From Heterodera schachtii (Eukaryota > Nematoda > Chromadorea > Rhabditida > Heteroderidae), in contig SIJG01000087.1 in NCBI GenBank assembly GCA_023374025.1, positions 329,446-393,445 on the forward strand: a stretch of 64,000 nt of DNA, given 5' to 3'. This document shows positions 23,790 to 34,305 of this stretch, one piece after another. The translations under genes were made by a program, and so were the position numbers. Below the pieces are notes generated by a model. That model had not been told where the DNA came from and made no database searches. It saw nothing but the letters and a program-made list of their open reading frames with translations. Within the stretch, counting starts at the first letter, position 1. Each line of letters starts with the position of its first letter.

Positions 23790-23868
23790 AAAATTAACGA
23801 CCAATTTCGAACGACCTTCCCCCGTCGTCAACAAACTACAGCAAATGACAAAATAATAGATAAATCAA
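23790..23868 (-). other. variable cassette M2
   Basis: Minus strand: TGATTTATCTATTATTTTGT is the anchor (one change from the + cassettes at 8.4 and 10.4 kb), then CATTTGCTGTAGTTTGTTGA, CGACGGGGGAAGGTCGTTCG, and downstream anchor TTGGTCGTTAATTTTTTTT. Both anchors are present. It shares TGCTGTAGTTT with the next cassette. Confidence 0.55.
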
Positions 23869-24612
23869 GTGTTTTTGAGTAAAATAATTTAATTAATAAG
23901 AATATTATTTGTATAATTTTATATAAAATTGTAATTACAAAATTTTAATTTATTTGTTTGTGGCAGAATTGGAGCATTTGTATAATCGCATGATATAAAC
24001 TTAAGTAAGATTTAAATTCAAATAAGAAAATTCCATCCTTAATAAAAATATTTTCCTTATGTTAATTTCAAAGAGTCTATATGAAATAAATGATATTTAA
24101 TCAGTTTATTTAATTTTTTAAGCACAGTTTCGGCAGATGATAATTTAATAAAAAATAATTAGTTCTTTAAATATCTTATGGGATTTTCGAAAATAAATAA
24201 TATGCACCAGAATTTTTATTAAGTAACAAATTAAGAAAATTAAAAATGTACCCTAATTTATTAAATGGAATTACAAAAGAAGATATATGAGTATACATTT
24301 TTCTTTAATTACTTTTTTAGAAAATTAACCAATAAAACTATTTTAAACGATAAATAAAATAAAACAATTTCTTTTACATATTTGATTAACTAAGTAATAG
24401 AAAAAATTTTAAATCCATTTTACGGAATTTCAATAAATATATAAACTTTTTCGTCAAGAACAATATTGTATATTATTGATAAATTTAAGTTTTCTATTAG
24501 AATATTGATTTCAATATAAAAGCATAAATATTTCTTTATTTAAACATTTAAATTCAAATAAAAATATTTTAATTTAATAAAAATTATTAATTAACAAAAA
24601 TCATACAATAAT

Positions 24613-24692
24613 ACAAAAGTTTAACAACCAAATGAGACCACCGCCATGCCGTACTAAAAAAACTACAGCAGGGGACAAGAATAATTGATATA
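24613..24692 (-). other. variable cassette M3
   Basis: Minus strand: anchor TATCAATTATTCTTGTC, then CCCTGCTGTAGTTTTTTTAG, TACGGCATGGCGGTGGTCTC, and downstream anchor TTGGTTGTTAAACTTTTG. The first part of the insert (TGCTGTAGTTT) is shared with the 23.8 kb cassette; the rest differs, so divergence can be seen part-way. Confidence 0.6.
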
Positions 24693-25225
24693 ATAATTTA
24701 ATAAAAGAAACGAAGTCGGCGAATTAATAAAAATAAATAAAAGAAATGCTAATGCTTTGTACCTGAAAAATATTGAAATTTCTTTTTACTTTTAAAATAA
24801 ATAAATTCGAATATTTTATGCCTAAAATCTAAAAAAATGAAAAAAAATAATATTAAAAAGATCGTTTTAATGAAAAAACTCAAAACAAAATTATTTAGAA
24901 TTTTAAAAGTCGCTCACTCATCTCATCTGTCAAAATTTTTTGATAATAAAACGTAATAAATAAATTTTTTTAAATGTTATCAAAGTGCAACAAAATTATT
25001 AAACTTTTTTCTGTATACAGTTTAATCTCATTAATCGTATTATAATTAAAAATTATTTGTTCAAAAAGATAATTTTAATTAGTTTTTTCATTAATTAGCC
25101 AATAATTCAGAAAAATATAATTAGTCACGAGAAATTATTAAATGAAATCAAAAATTGAAAAAATTAAAGGAAAAACAATATATTAAAAATATTGATTAAA
25201 ATAATTCGTCCGTTTATTATTATAC

Positions 25226-25810
25226 TAGAGTCCGGTAAAAAATAATTTACGGGAGCGGGAGCCGGGAGCGCGAGTTCGAAGTCTAACGGGAGCGGGAGCG
25301 GGAATCCCGTAAAACTCCCGCTCCCGTAAAATCCCGTCCATTTTTAACGGGAGTCCTGGGCGGGTGCGGGAGTAATTAGAAATTTAATTAAAAACTCACA
25401 AAAATATTTTTAATGCACAAATTTGGAGGACAATTCTTTTATTAAAGAAAAAATATATAGAAAAATTTAGTAAACAGAAAACTTGAAATGAAAAATCAGA
25501 TTTTGGGTTGAAAATCTGAAAATTTTTTCAAATTGGTTAAATAAATTATTTTTTATAATTTATTCTAACAAAAAAATTTTTAACTTTATATTTTCGACTT
25601 CCTTTATTAATTTGAATAATTTTTTGCGGCGTATTTTTTGAAAAAAACTTTTTCGGGACCAGGGAGGAGGAGGAAGGCCGGCGGTGTCGATAGGCGCCGC
25701 CGGGAAAAAAATTGATATTTGAATACAATACATTGTCAGATTTTGTCCAAAAATGACCAATTTTTGCAATTTTGAGCCAGCTTTTCTGTTTTAAAATTGG
25801 GCTCATTTTA
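25226..25810. mobile_element. element with ACGGGAGCGGGAG words and inverted hairpin core (copy 5)
   Basis: It begins near TAGAGTCCGG (25,226-25,235). Words GGGAGCGGGAG, CCCGTAAAA and ACGGGAGT fill 25,250-25,375. The shared core follows on the minus strand at about 25,620-25,800, with stem GGCGGTGTCGATAGGCGCCGCC-type at 25,680-25,701 and GCGGCGTATTTTTTG at 25,627. The opposite terminus was not found. A minus-strand frame across the core again spells PGGAYRHRR and, downstream, NTPQKI. Confidence 0.6.
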
Positions 25811-26021
25811 GTTTTATTTAAATTAAAATGGTTTTTTTGTACTTTTATTTTAATTTTTCAAAAGAATGGTTAAATTAAATTAAAGCTTATAGAAATTAAA
25901 AAAAAAAAATTTTTCAATATAAGCCAAAAAAATAAAAAATGGCAAAAAGGAATTAATAAATAATATTTCAAATTTAATAATATTGAAAAATTTAATAAAC
26001 AAATTTAACTGAAAAAAACAA

Positions 26022-26082
26022 AACATTTTACTACACATAGTTCACTTGGTGTGGGCTGTAAGTAGCCGCATGATCAAGAAAA
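26022..26082 (-). other. variable cassette M4
   Basis: Minus strand: anchor ATTTTCTTGATCATGCGGCT, then ACTTACAGCCCACACCAAGT, GAACTATGTG. It shares GGCTACTTACA and the region upstream of the anchor (ATTTATTCTTTAATAAATA) with the 63.8 kb cassette, which makes these two a recognisable pair with a diverged remainder. Confidence 0.55.
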
Positions 26083-26213
26083 TATTTATTAAAGAATAAA
26101 TGCAAAGTATATCACTTTATAACAAATAAAAGTTTATTATTATATTATTATTAAAAGTAAATAGTAATACTTTTGAAATAAAACAAAAAGATTGCAAAAA
26201 ATTTAGTTAAAAA

Positions 26214-27356
26214 TAGGGTTGGGCCCCCGACGTCGGGGTTGGAAAATTCGGGGTTCGGGGTTGTCGGGGTTGGAAGCGTCGGGGTTCGGGTCGGGGTTGC
26301 AAAATCGTTCGGGGTTCGGGGTCGGGGTTCGGGGTTTTTCTATTTTTGCCTTAATCCATATAGTCAAAATTTTTTTTATTATTTAGCTCAAAATTTTTAT
26401 TATTCATAATAATAATTTTATGTACTTTTTTATTTCTTTTTATCATAAATATTTTTGTATAGAATTAATTAAAAAGGATAAGGCATTTTTAAAATGAACA
26501 ATTTTCAGTGAAAATCTGTAAAAATAGTAAAATTTCAAATTTTTCCTCCGGCGTCGGGCCCCAAAACTTATTTTTTCTAAAATAAATTTGGCTCAAAGTC
26601 AAAAAATTGGTTATTTTGGTGAAAAACCCGTTACAAATTGCATTCTAATTCTCTAATTTACAAAAAAAAATTTTCGCGGCGTGCTTTTTTCTAAATACTT
26701 TTAGGAAAAAGAGGTCCGGCGGTGCCTATCGGCACCGCCGGGCGAATTTTAAAATTTAAGTCTTTATTTTCTAACAGATTTTCACCACAAAATTATGAAT
26801 TTCCGTGAAATTTTTATTTTATTTTTTATATTTTGTAAAAAATATTTTGAAAAATATTAACTTTTCATGATTTAGTCAAGGAAAATTAAATTTTTTAATT
26901 TCAACGAAAGGAAGATTGGATATAATTTTTCAATAAATTATGCCAATGATGACCAATTTTTATGGGATTTTTGTTTAAAAAACCATATTAATCACAAAAA
27001 AATTAAATTAAAATGAAAACGTCAACCGGTATCGAACTATGACAGAAAGTAATTTACGTGTGGTGCACTTATACACTACATTTCAAATAAATAGGACTCA
27101 GCAAATTTACTTTATTTAATAAAATTTGGCAAAATGGTTAAAAAAATTCAAATTTCTTATAACTTTTTTGCCTTTTCCCCCACAAAAATTCCATTCTTAG
27201 GGGTGTATATTTAACCCCGACCCCGATCGGGGTTAAGGGTCGGGGTTCGGGGTTGTCGGGGTTGGAAGCGTCGGGGTTCGGGGTCGGGGTTTTCCCCGAA
27301 AATGGCCAAAAATGTCGGGGTTCGGGGTCGGGGGCGGGGTCGGGGGCCCAACCCTA
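26214..27356. mobile_element. non-autonomous hAT-like element, CGGGGTT words, 1,143 bp
   Basis: Perfect 18-bp inverted ends, TAGGGTTGGGCCCCCGAC at 26,214-26,231 and its complement at 27,339-27,356, are flanked by an exact 8-bp duplication GTTAAAAA (26,206-26,213 and 27,357-27,364). TAGGG termini with octamer duplications indicate the hAT superfamily. Both subterminal regions (about 120-160 bp each) are iterated TCGGGGTT/CGGGGTCGG. Between them lies A+T-rich filler with the hairpin core (copy 6). A further terminus-like sequence TAGGGGTGTATATTTAACCC at 27,198 may mark a nested short element reaching the same right end. No transposase is encoded. Confidence 0.9.
26590..26760. repeat. hairpin core, copy 6 (perfect stem)
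   Basis: This copy has the fully paired 9-bp stem GGCGGTGCC-TATC-GGCACCGCC at 26,718-26,739. Upstream are the usual TTGGCTCAAAGTC, ACAAATTGCATTC and TTTTCGCGGCGTGC elements, here with CGCGGCG before the hairpin rather than after it. It lies inside the 26.2 kb hAT-like element. Confidence 0.8.
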
Positions 27357-27784
27357 GTTAAAAACATTAAACAAAGAAAACTTACTTTAATAATCAGTTA
27401 AAAATTTTAAAATAAAAATCATTACTTTTCAGATCATTATGAGAACAAATAAAACGAATTTAAAAAATCATTAAAAAACCAATTATTGTAAAAAAAAAGG
27501 ATAAAAAGAATTATTTTCTTTTGGAAATGATTTTTATTATAAAATAAAATTTAATTTAGAGCTCTGAAAATTACCTTTTGAATAATATTTTCTAAAGTTG
27601 CCATACATTAAATTGAAATAATAAAAAATAAGAAACAAATTATATCATAATTTTAGAGGGTTTTTTCACTAATTTAATTTTGCATCACAATTATTAGACG
27701 AATTAAGAACATAAATAATAAATAGCAGAGATACAACTTTACTATCATCAGAAAAGCCAACAAGAATGATAAATAAAAATCACT

Positions 27785-27823
27785 ATAAAACATTACTAAT
27801 TCTATAATTGAATAACCAAAACC
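27785..27823. repeat. direct repeat, copy 1 (pairs with 28,375)
   Basis: ATAAAACATTACTAATTCTA, then TAATTGAATAACCAAAAC, recurs at 28,375-28,410 with a 2-base difference. The spacing is 590 bp, in the same orientation. Confidence 0.7.
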
Positions 27824-27845
27824 TTTAAAATTGCTTGCCAAAATT

Positions 27846-27898
27846 ACCTCGTCGTCAAGAATCGAAAAAACACATAACAAGAATAACCGATAAAAAAT
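27846..27898 (-). other. variable cassette M5
   Basis: Minus strand: anchor ATCGGTTATTCTTGTTATGT, then GTTTTTTCGATTCTTGACGA, CGAGG. It lies just downstream of the 27.8 kb direct repeat. Confidence 0.45.
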
Positions 27899-28374
27899 CT
27901 AATAAAATAAACTAACGCGACGGATTACGAAAAATCAAAAAAATAAAAAAACAAAATAAATAGATTTGATGGCTTGCGAACATCCTCAAAATACGTCATC
28001 AAATTTAAGGGTTATTAATTGATTTAAAAAAAGATTTAAAAAAGACTGTTTTCATTTATGAATTAATTATTATAACATAGAATTTGAATATATTTAAAAA
28101 ATTGAAGTGAAACTCAAAAAATTAATATTATCATTAAAATAATGTGAATATATAATTAATGAATATTATCAGCATAAAATGTTGAAAAGAATGAATTTTT
28201 TCTGATTCTTTGTAGCGCAAAAAAAGTTACATTTCTTCCAAGTATGGAGTTTATAATTTGTTACAGCAAATTTGGAGCATTTTTCGGATAAAAATTCTTG
28301 CAATTTATTCTTTCTTCTGCACCAAATAGAAAAAAGCAAAAGTTTACTTAACTTCTCAATGAAAAATCGAAAAC

Positions 28375-28410
28375 ATAAAACATTACTAATTCTATAATTA
28401 ATAACCAAAA
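28375..28410. repeat. direct repeat, copy 2 (pairs with 27,785)
   Basis: ATAAAACATTACTAATTCTA, then TAATTAATAACCAAAAC. It lacks two bases relative to the 27,785 copy. The flanks are unrelated. Confidence 0.7.
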
Positions 28411-28619
28411 CATTATTTTATTTTTTAATTAAAAATAATTGTTTTTATTTTTAGATATTAATTTTTTTTTAATGGATTGTCAAACCTCCAATGATACAAT
28501 AAACTATTATGAAATTAAAGACACTTATATTTTACAAATAAAGAATTAAATTAAAAAAAACAAACAAATAAAATTACGCCAAATTATTTTACTTCTTTTT
28601 TTGTAAATTAATAACTTTT

Positions 28620-28670
28620 GAATGTCAAATCATCCCTATTTCCGAGTGAATGCGACGTGAACAAGAAAAG
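28620..28670 (-). other. variable cassette M6
   Basis: Minus strand: anchor ATTCTTTTCTTGTTCACGTC, then GCATTCACTCGGAAATAGGG, ATGATTTGACATTC. The surrounding DNA is strongly A-rich on the + strand. No downstream anchor is recognisable. Confidence 0.5.
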
Positions 28671-29017
28671 AATTTAGAAAAAAATTAAAAAATTATTTAA
28701 ATAAGTTTATATATTATATAGCTACTTAAAACATGTACAGATGATTAGAAAGAATCAATTGGAAAGAAAAATTTAAATTTTTGCTTTATGCACAACCCTT
28801 TTTACCTCTAAAATTAAAAAAATAAAATAAATTTATATTGAAATTTTAAATTAATTAATTCATTAAGCACAAAAAGGCTGTTGAAATATTTCTCATTAGT
28901 ATCAAATAAGAATATAAGTTTTTTTTAACTATATAAAATTATCTTGTCAAACCAAATTTAAAAACAAATTTAAAATAAATTACATTTCTCCATACAATAA
29001 GTAAACATAATAATGAT

Positions 29018-29385
29018 TAGAGACCGCAAAAAAAGGCACCAAAAATCGCGAAAAAGGCACTAAAATAGGCACCAAAAAATTGAAAAAAAGGCATGAAAAG
29101 GCACGAAAATCCCGAAAAAGGCATAAAAAGGCATTTTAAAAATTTTTTCTAAGGTTTTTTAGGGAGCAAAACACGTAAAACTTAACTTTTTAAGGGATGT
29201 ATTTTTTCGAAATTTTTTCAAGTCATTTCTTAGGGGGTGTATTTTCCCGATTTTATTTCTTTTTTAATGGAATTTTCCAGAAAAAACGCCAAAAAAGGCA
29301 CCAAAACGGCAAAATGCCAAAAAAGGCACTTAAGGCACGAAAATCCCGAAAAAGGCAAAAAAAGGCATAATAAAAGTCAACATAG
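29018..29385. mobile_element. element with AAAAAGGCAC words
   Basis: It starts with TAGAGACCG (shared with 436) and consists of iterated AAAAAGGCACC, AAATCCCGAAAAAGGCA and similar words at both ends (29,026-29,135 and 29,285-29,370) around a middle with TTTTTTAGGG and TTAGGGGGTGTATTTT. No opposite TIR or target duplication was identified. An ORF at 29,237-29,422 is a translation of the words. A fragment (GGCACCAAATAATTGAAAAA) reappears at 62,517. Confidence 0.55.
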
Positions 29386-30189
29386 AAGCCTAAACCAAGT
29401 GGAAAATGTGCTCCTTGGTTAAATTTTTTTTAGTCGACGTGTAAATGTATAAGGCTTCTTAATTTTATTCAATTCGTACTAATACTCAAAGTTAATAATT
29501 ATTTCTAATCGGTAACATTATAAATTAATCGGAATATTAAATAAAAATTATAAAAAAAGCATTTAGATGTAACAAATTTTGATAAAATTACTTTATTATG
29601 AAATAAATAATTTTATTTAATATCTCATATAAAATTTAGTTTTATTTTATAATTCGACCATTCAATTATATTAATCTTGTTGTAGAAATATTCCAAAAAT
29701 ATTTACTAATTTATTCTTTAAAAATATTGATAAAAAATAACAATATTGGTAGTTAATCTGTTATAATTTTTGAAAATATTTATAAAATTTATTTAATGTC
29801 TTTAATGACTATCTTTTTTATTAGCGGTGAGGTCAAAAACTGTCGCATTTTGTTGTTTATTTAATTTATTGTATATATATAATTTATGAGAACAATTTTT
29901 GTTAGGTTGACCATAAATATTTTATTATTGAAATATTTAAAAGATTATCCTTTTTATCGGAGAATTACTAGATTATTAATAAATAAATATATAATATTTA
30001 AATATTCAACAATAAATTAGGTTTTAATTGCTTATATTTTTGTGAATATTTTCTAATTTATATGCTTGTTGAAAATTACTTTGAGAGTTTTACTCGAAAA
30101 AGTGTTATTACAATTATTTATTTTTGAGAATTTTAGCTATAAAATATTTAATAATTTTTAATTCTTTGAATTTTCATATGATATTTCAA

Positions 30190-30276
30190 AATTTTCTTGA
30201 TTGGTTCGTAGCTAATGAAGAAATGGAGAGATGGACGTAGAGTCGCATTTCGTCGTTGAATTTTTGATTTATCGTT
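30190..30276 (+). other. variable cassette P5 in a T-rich island
   Basis: Anchor ATTTTCTTGATTGG (30,191-30,204), insert of about 45 nt (TTCGTAGCTAATGAAGAAAT, GGAGAGATGGACGTAGAGTC), downstream anchor CGTCGTTGAATTTTTGATTT (30,251-30,270). This + strand member sits in the one T-rich island (about 29.7-30.4 kb) of an otherwise A-rich block, supporting the link between cassette orientation and strand composition. Confidence 0.6.
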
Positions 30277-30490
30277 TGTATGTTTTTTGTTTCTTGATTA
30301 ATCGTTTGTATAATTTTTATTAATTATTTTTCATTAATTTATCAATTTAAATTAGTGGTATAAAAAAAAAAAATTTTTATAAACAAAGTAATATTTTTTA
30401 TTGTTATCCAAATCTTTTTAAACGTATTATTGCAGCAATTCTTTTCTCTTTTCGCATATAACTATTAAAAATGAGAATAAATAATTATTC

Positions 30491-30511
30491 GCCAACCCCG
30501 CCCCCCACGAT
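30491..30511. other. isolated C-rich patch
   Basis: CGCCAACCCCGCCCCCCACG is a 20-base G+C-rich island in pure A+T sequence, without repeats or matching partners in the window. It may be a leftover of a word-rich element end. Confidence 0.4.
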
Positions 30512-30759
30512 TAATTATTTATATTTTTAAATAATATTTAAATAGATAATTTTTGATTAATTCACTTTAGTTAAAGAATTTTTACTGCTACATATTAAAA
30601 TAAATGTTAATTATTCTATTTTTTATAGAAAAACGTTAGTTTTTTATATTATGTATTATTCAATACAAGTCATATGTCAAAGGTAAATTTGACAAATAAC
30701 CATAATAATATTATTATTAGAAAATTCATTTAATTAATGTAAAACCCATTCATTGATTA

Positions 30760-31305
30760 AGTGCCTATACCACAGCGGGTAGAACTCATATAGATTTGCG
30801 GTCTTTCATTTGTATATGTAGAGCATTTTATGCTCTTTAGGATGGACATATTGATTTTTTGTAGAAAATTTTTACTAACCTCTTGGAATTTTTTTCGAAA
30901 ATTTCCCCAATTTTCAGTGTGTGTATTTTCGGGTGTCTAGATCACCATGAAGGAGTGATCTGATCAAGTCGGTGTAAAAGACTTTTTTGATCAGCATCAA
31001 AGAAATGTTATCTTGGATTATTTAAAAATTTTTCGCCCATAAAATATTGACTTTTTCTTCGGTGAATTTAATGGGACAACACTTATGACCACCCAAAAAT
31101 GGGGTGTGGCACATAAAATCGAACAGAATTCTGGCACCAAATCTTATCTTGCCTAATGATCGGTATCATTGGAAAGCCCACAAAAAATGCTATCAGAAAG
31201 AATGCTTCTTTTATTTTATAAACCAAAAAAAAAACAATTTTATTTCCTATAATATTTTTAAGGAAGGATGGGACAACACTTTTGACCATGACTGTATACA
31301 GTAAA
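30760..31305. mobile_element. Tc1/mariner-like remnant with direct repeats at one end
   Basis: The right end, read inward, is TATACAGTCATGGTCAAAAG followed by TGTTGTCCCA, the TACAGTCATGGTCAAAA style of Tc1/mariner termini. GGGACAACACTTNTGACCA occurs at 31,073 and again at 31,270 (about 197 bp apart) in the same orientation, resembling the paired binding sites of IR/DR-type Tc1 elements. The left half (GTGCCTATACCACAGCGGGT onward) has ordinary composition but no matching end. No transposase frame is visible; two antiparallel short ORFs (31,083-31,304) are not protein-like. Confidence 0.5.
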
Positions 31306-32718
31306 GAAATATTATAAAAATTATATTATAAAACAAAACCAAAATATAAAAAATGAATGAGAAAAGAAGGAATTTTTTTAACATAATCAATGTATGGATT
31401 TTACCTTAATTAAATGAATTTTCTAATTAATAAATATTATTATTATAAAAAGTTTGTTTAATAATATTTATTTATTACTTATTTGATTTTATTAAAAAGT
31501 AATCGATAAAAGACATGAAAATATCAATTGTCTGATTTGATGGTTTTTTGACGAACGCCCATTTTTATGTCTATGCCCAAAACACAAAAAATTTTTCTGG
31601 TTTTTTGACTAACGTCTTAGCACCGATCGCTACACCAAAAATCAAAAGACCTATGCCGAGCAGAACAAATTATTATATTTATTCAGTTATGAATTAAAAA
31701 TATATTCTTTTTTTAATAACCAGTGCGTAAAAGTATACTTTTTCCCATCGTCTTATAAAGCATAATAAAAAATGAAGTATTATGATGTATTTGCCTTTAC
31801 TCGGTGGGAATATTTGCCTTAAAATTGAGCATCGTATAAATAATCTAAGTTTAAATGGATTTTAAAATTCTAACAAATATTCAAAATAGCAATTTGTTTT
31901 CTACAAATTTATTAGATTTTAGAATTAATATATTTATGATATTCATTAAAATTCATGAAAGAAATAATAATCATATTTGAATATTATTCAAAATATTAGT
32001 TTGCATGCTGCTCATTTGCATTTAGTCTATTTTTATTTATAAAAACATTAAAAGTAAATTTTTTAATTTTGGTCCGCTTTGATTTATTTTATACTTTTAT
32101 TTCGAAGTAAATTAATTAATAAAAAGATTAAGTGCTTTAAGAAATTGATTGCAACTTTATTAATTATTTTTCACTTTTGCTATCATTAAAAAATAATCAA
32201 TATGGTTTGGTTATTTTATTATTTAAATATTTAATATTGCGATACAGCTTTGATTTTTGGCAAAAAATTAATTGCATTTCTTTAACTTTTATTTTAATAT
32301 AAAATTAAATTTATTTTCCACTTAATTTAAAATTTTAAATTTCAAAATCTTTTGAAAAATTATTTATTTATTTCTTTGTATTCCATAAAAAATAACTAAA
32401 TAAAAATAATGGATCCTTGGCATGACGACCATTTAATAGGCAAATAGAGACAATTGCCTTCATAGAAGCATTCAAAAAAGTAAAATATTAATAAAATTAT
32501 TAATCTGATAAAAAAAGTAACAAATAAACAAAAAAAAGAAAAAATTAAATCAAAAATATTTTTGTCACTTTAATTCCATCAATAAAACTAGTAAATGAAA
32601 AAGATCAAAAAAGGATTGATTATTTGATACATATGATTAAGCTAAACTTAAATTGAAAATATTATAAAATTTTAAAAAAGCCAAAAAATACAAATAAATG
32701 ATTAAAAAATTTAAAATA

Positions 32719-33023
32719 GTTACAGGGCCTCAAAAATCGAAATTTAGGCTGTATTTTCCATTTAAAATTGGTGGCTCAGTTGGTTAAATTCCTAATTTTG
32801 GGGGTACGGGTTCGGATCCAACATAAAAATAAATAAATTTGAACTAACTTTTTAACAAATTAAATATTTAAAAATGCTTTTTTAAATATTAAAAATGTAA
32901 AAATTATTTCTTTGTATAAAATAAATGTTATCTGTCATTGTGAAGTGGAAAAAACCGATGTAAAGTGAAAAAATCGAAAATGACCCCTTAAGCACAAAAT
33001 TTCGATTTTTGAGGCCCTGTAAC
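32719..33023. mobile_element. 305-bp MITE-like element carrying a tRNA-like sequence
   Basis: Perfect 27-bp inverted ends: GTTACAGGGCCTCAAAAATC (then GAAATTT) at 32,719-32,745 and its complement at 32,997-33,023. The CAGGG core resembles hAT termini, but no 8-bp target duplication is seen (AATAGTTA versus TAACTCTT inside the GTTA extension). The interior holds a tRNA-like A/B-box pair (32,772-32,819) and A+T-rich filler. Beyond the right end lies a G+C-normal stretch (GGCGCCGGACACCG, GTGGACCCTGC, TTCCGACTTACAGCTCGG, to 33,145) of unknown nature. Confidence 0.75.
32771..32824 (+). pseudogene. tRNA-like A/B-box sequence inside the 32.7 kb element
   Basis: TGGCTCAGTTGG (32,772-32,783) is a perfect A box and GGTTCGGATCC (32,809-32,819) a near-perfect B box. 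The 25-bp gap is shorter than in a normal tRNA, and the T and anticodon stems do not pair well, so this is not a functional tRNA. It could still act as a pol III internal promoter. The trailing ACATAAAAATAAATAAAT resembles the sequence after the 44.8 kb relic. Confidence 0.55.
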
Positions 33024-33971
33024 TCTTGAACTAGGCGCCGGACACCGTAAAATTAAAAATCCACAATAGAAGTGGACCCTGCTATATCCAATGGTATATA
33101 ATACATATGCATTTTCCGACTTACAGCTCGGAATGTTCCCTTGTTAGGTAATATTTGTCTTTAAACAAATCGATAAATGAAAAATACAATATAAATTCAA
33201 GAAAAAGAAATTAGTAAAATATCATTTTGAACAAGAACATTGAACATGAAAAATAAGCTTAACTAGTTAAAATAAATTTTAAAAAATGAAATAAATAAAA
33301 TTTAACAAACTAATATTAACATTTTAGCATTTCCCCCTATATTTTTTTAATAAAATAAGAATAATATGATGAAATTCTGTTAATCCAACTCATTGTGTAA
33401 CAAGAAATTTAAAACTATATTTCTTAATTATAAGTATTAAAAACAATTACATATGGAATAATAAAATTGAGACCTCGAAAAACCATAGAAAAAGAAATTT
33501 GTTGTAAAATTATACAAGAAAATTATTAGAGATAACTTTTTGATGACAATCCTAAAACAAAACAAAAAACAGAATAAAATTATTTTTTCTTTTCCATTAA
33601 AAAAAAACCATAAATAATAATAATATTTTTTAAATTAGGATTGAATCACATTATTAAAATTTTCTCATATTAAATTATTTGCAGTGTTTAAAGTGATATG
33701 AAACATATCACGTAGGAAAAGTGAAATGAACATAACACGTGCATCTAAAAAATGTATAAATAAATAATGCTAAATACAATAAAATTTTGAAAAATGAAAT
33801 TCAATTTTAATATAAAAGAAAAAATTAATTGAAAAAAAATTATTTAATAATTTTAAACAAGTAATCTAATGAAAATGATAATAATCGAACAGTTATTTTT
33901 TTCCAAAAAATTTTGTGATCCAAGCTGAGTAAACCAACGATATATTTACTTCTCTTTTTTGTAAAATATAT

Positions 33972-34032
33972 TTTGACCGTCCAATTATTCAAGTTCCGAG
34001 TCAGGTTGCCGGGATGAACAAAAGAAATTCGA
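33972..34032 (-). other. variable cassette M7
   Basis: Minus strand: anchor AATTTCTTTTGTTCATCCCG, then GCAACCTGACTCGGAACTTG, AATAATTGGACGGTC. GTTCATCCC after the anchor is reminiscent of GTTCACGTC at 28.66 kb; the rest is unique. Confidence 0.45.
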
Positions 34033-34274
34033 GAAAAATTTAAAAAATTTATGTGAATAATTTATATAATATTAAAATGAAAATATAATTTATTTGAATA
34101 TTTAAATTGATTCATTAAGCAAAGATAGGACAGGATAAGATAGTTTGTATTTTCAATTGATATTTTTATTATAAATATACAAATGAAAACCAATTTTAGA
34201 TATTACGATCTATGACTCAATAAATAAAGGTAGAAAAAATTATGCTTCATCAGGAATACAGTATATAATCGGAT

Positions 34275-34305
34275 TGCCCGGTTCCGGTCATTTTGACCGG
34301 GCTAA
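34275..34305. other. G+C-rich stem-loop
   Basis: GCCCGGTTCCGGTCATTTTG, then ACCGGGC, can fold with CCCGGT pairing to ACCGGG. GGATTGCCCGG also occurs at 17,549. A second islet, TTTTGGACCCAACGGTTTAC (34,873), shares the GGACCC style of element ends. No boundaries could be drawn for either. Confidence 0.35.

Noticed and set aside
32771..32824. Functional tRNA gene
   Set aside because: The A and B boxes are too close together and the anticodon and T stems do not pair; called as tRNA-like only.
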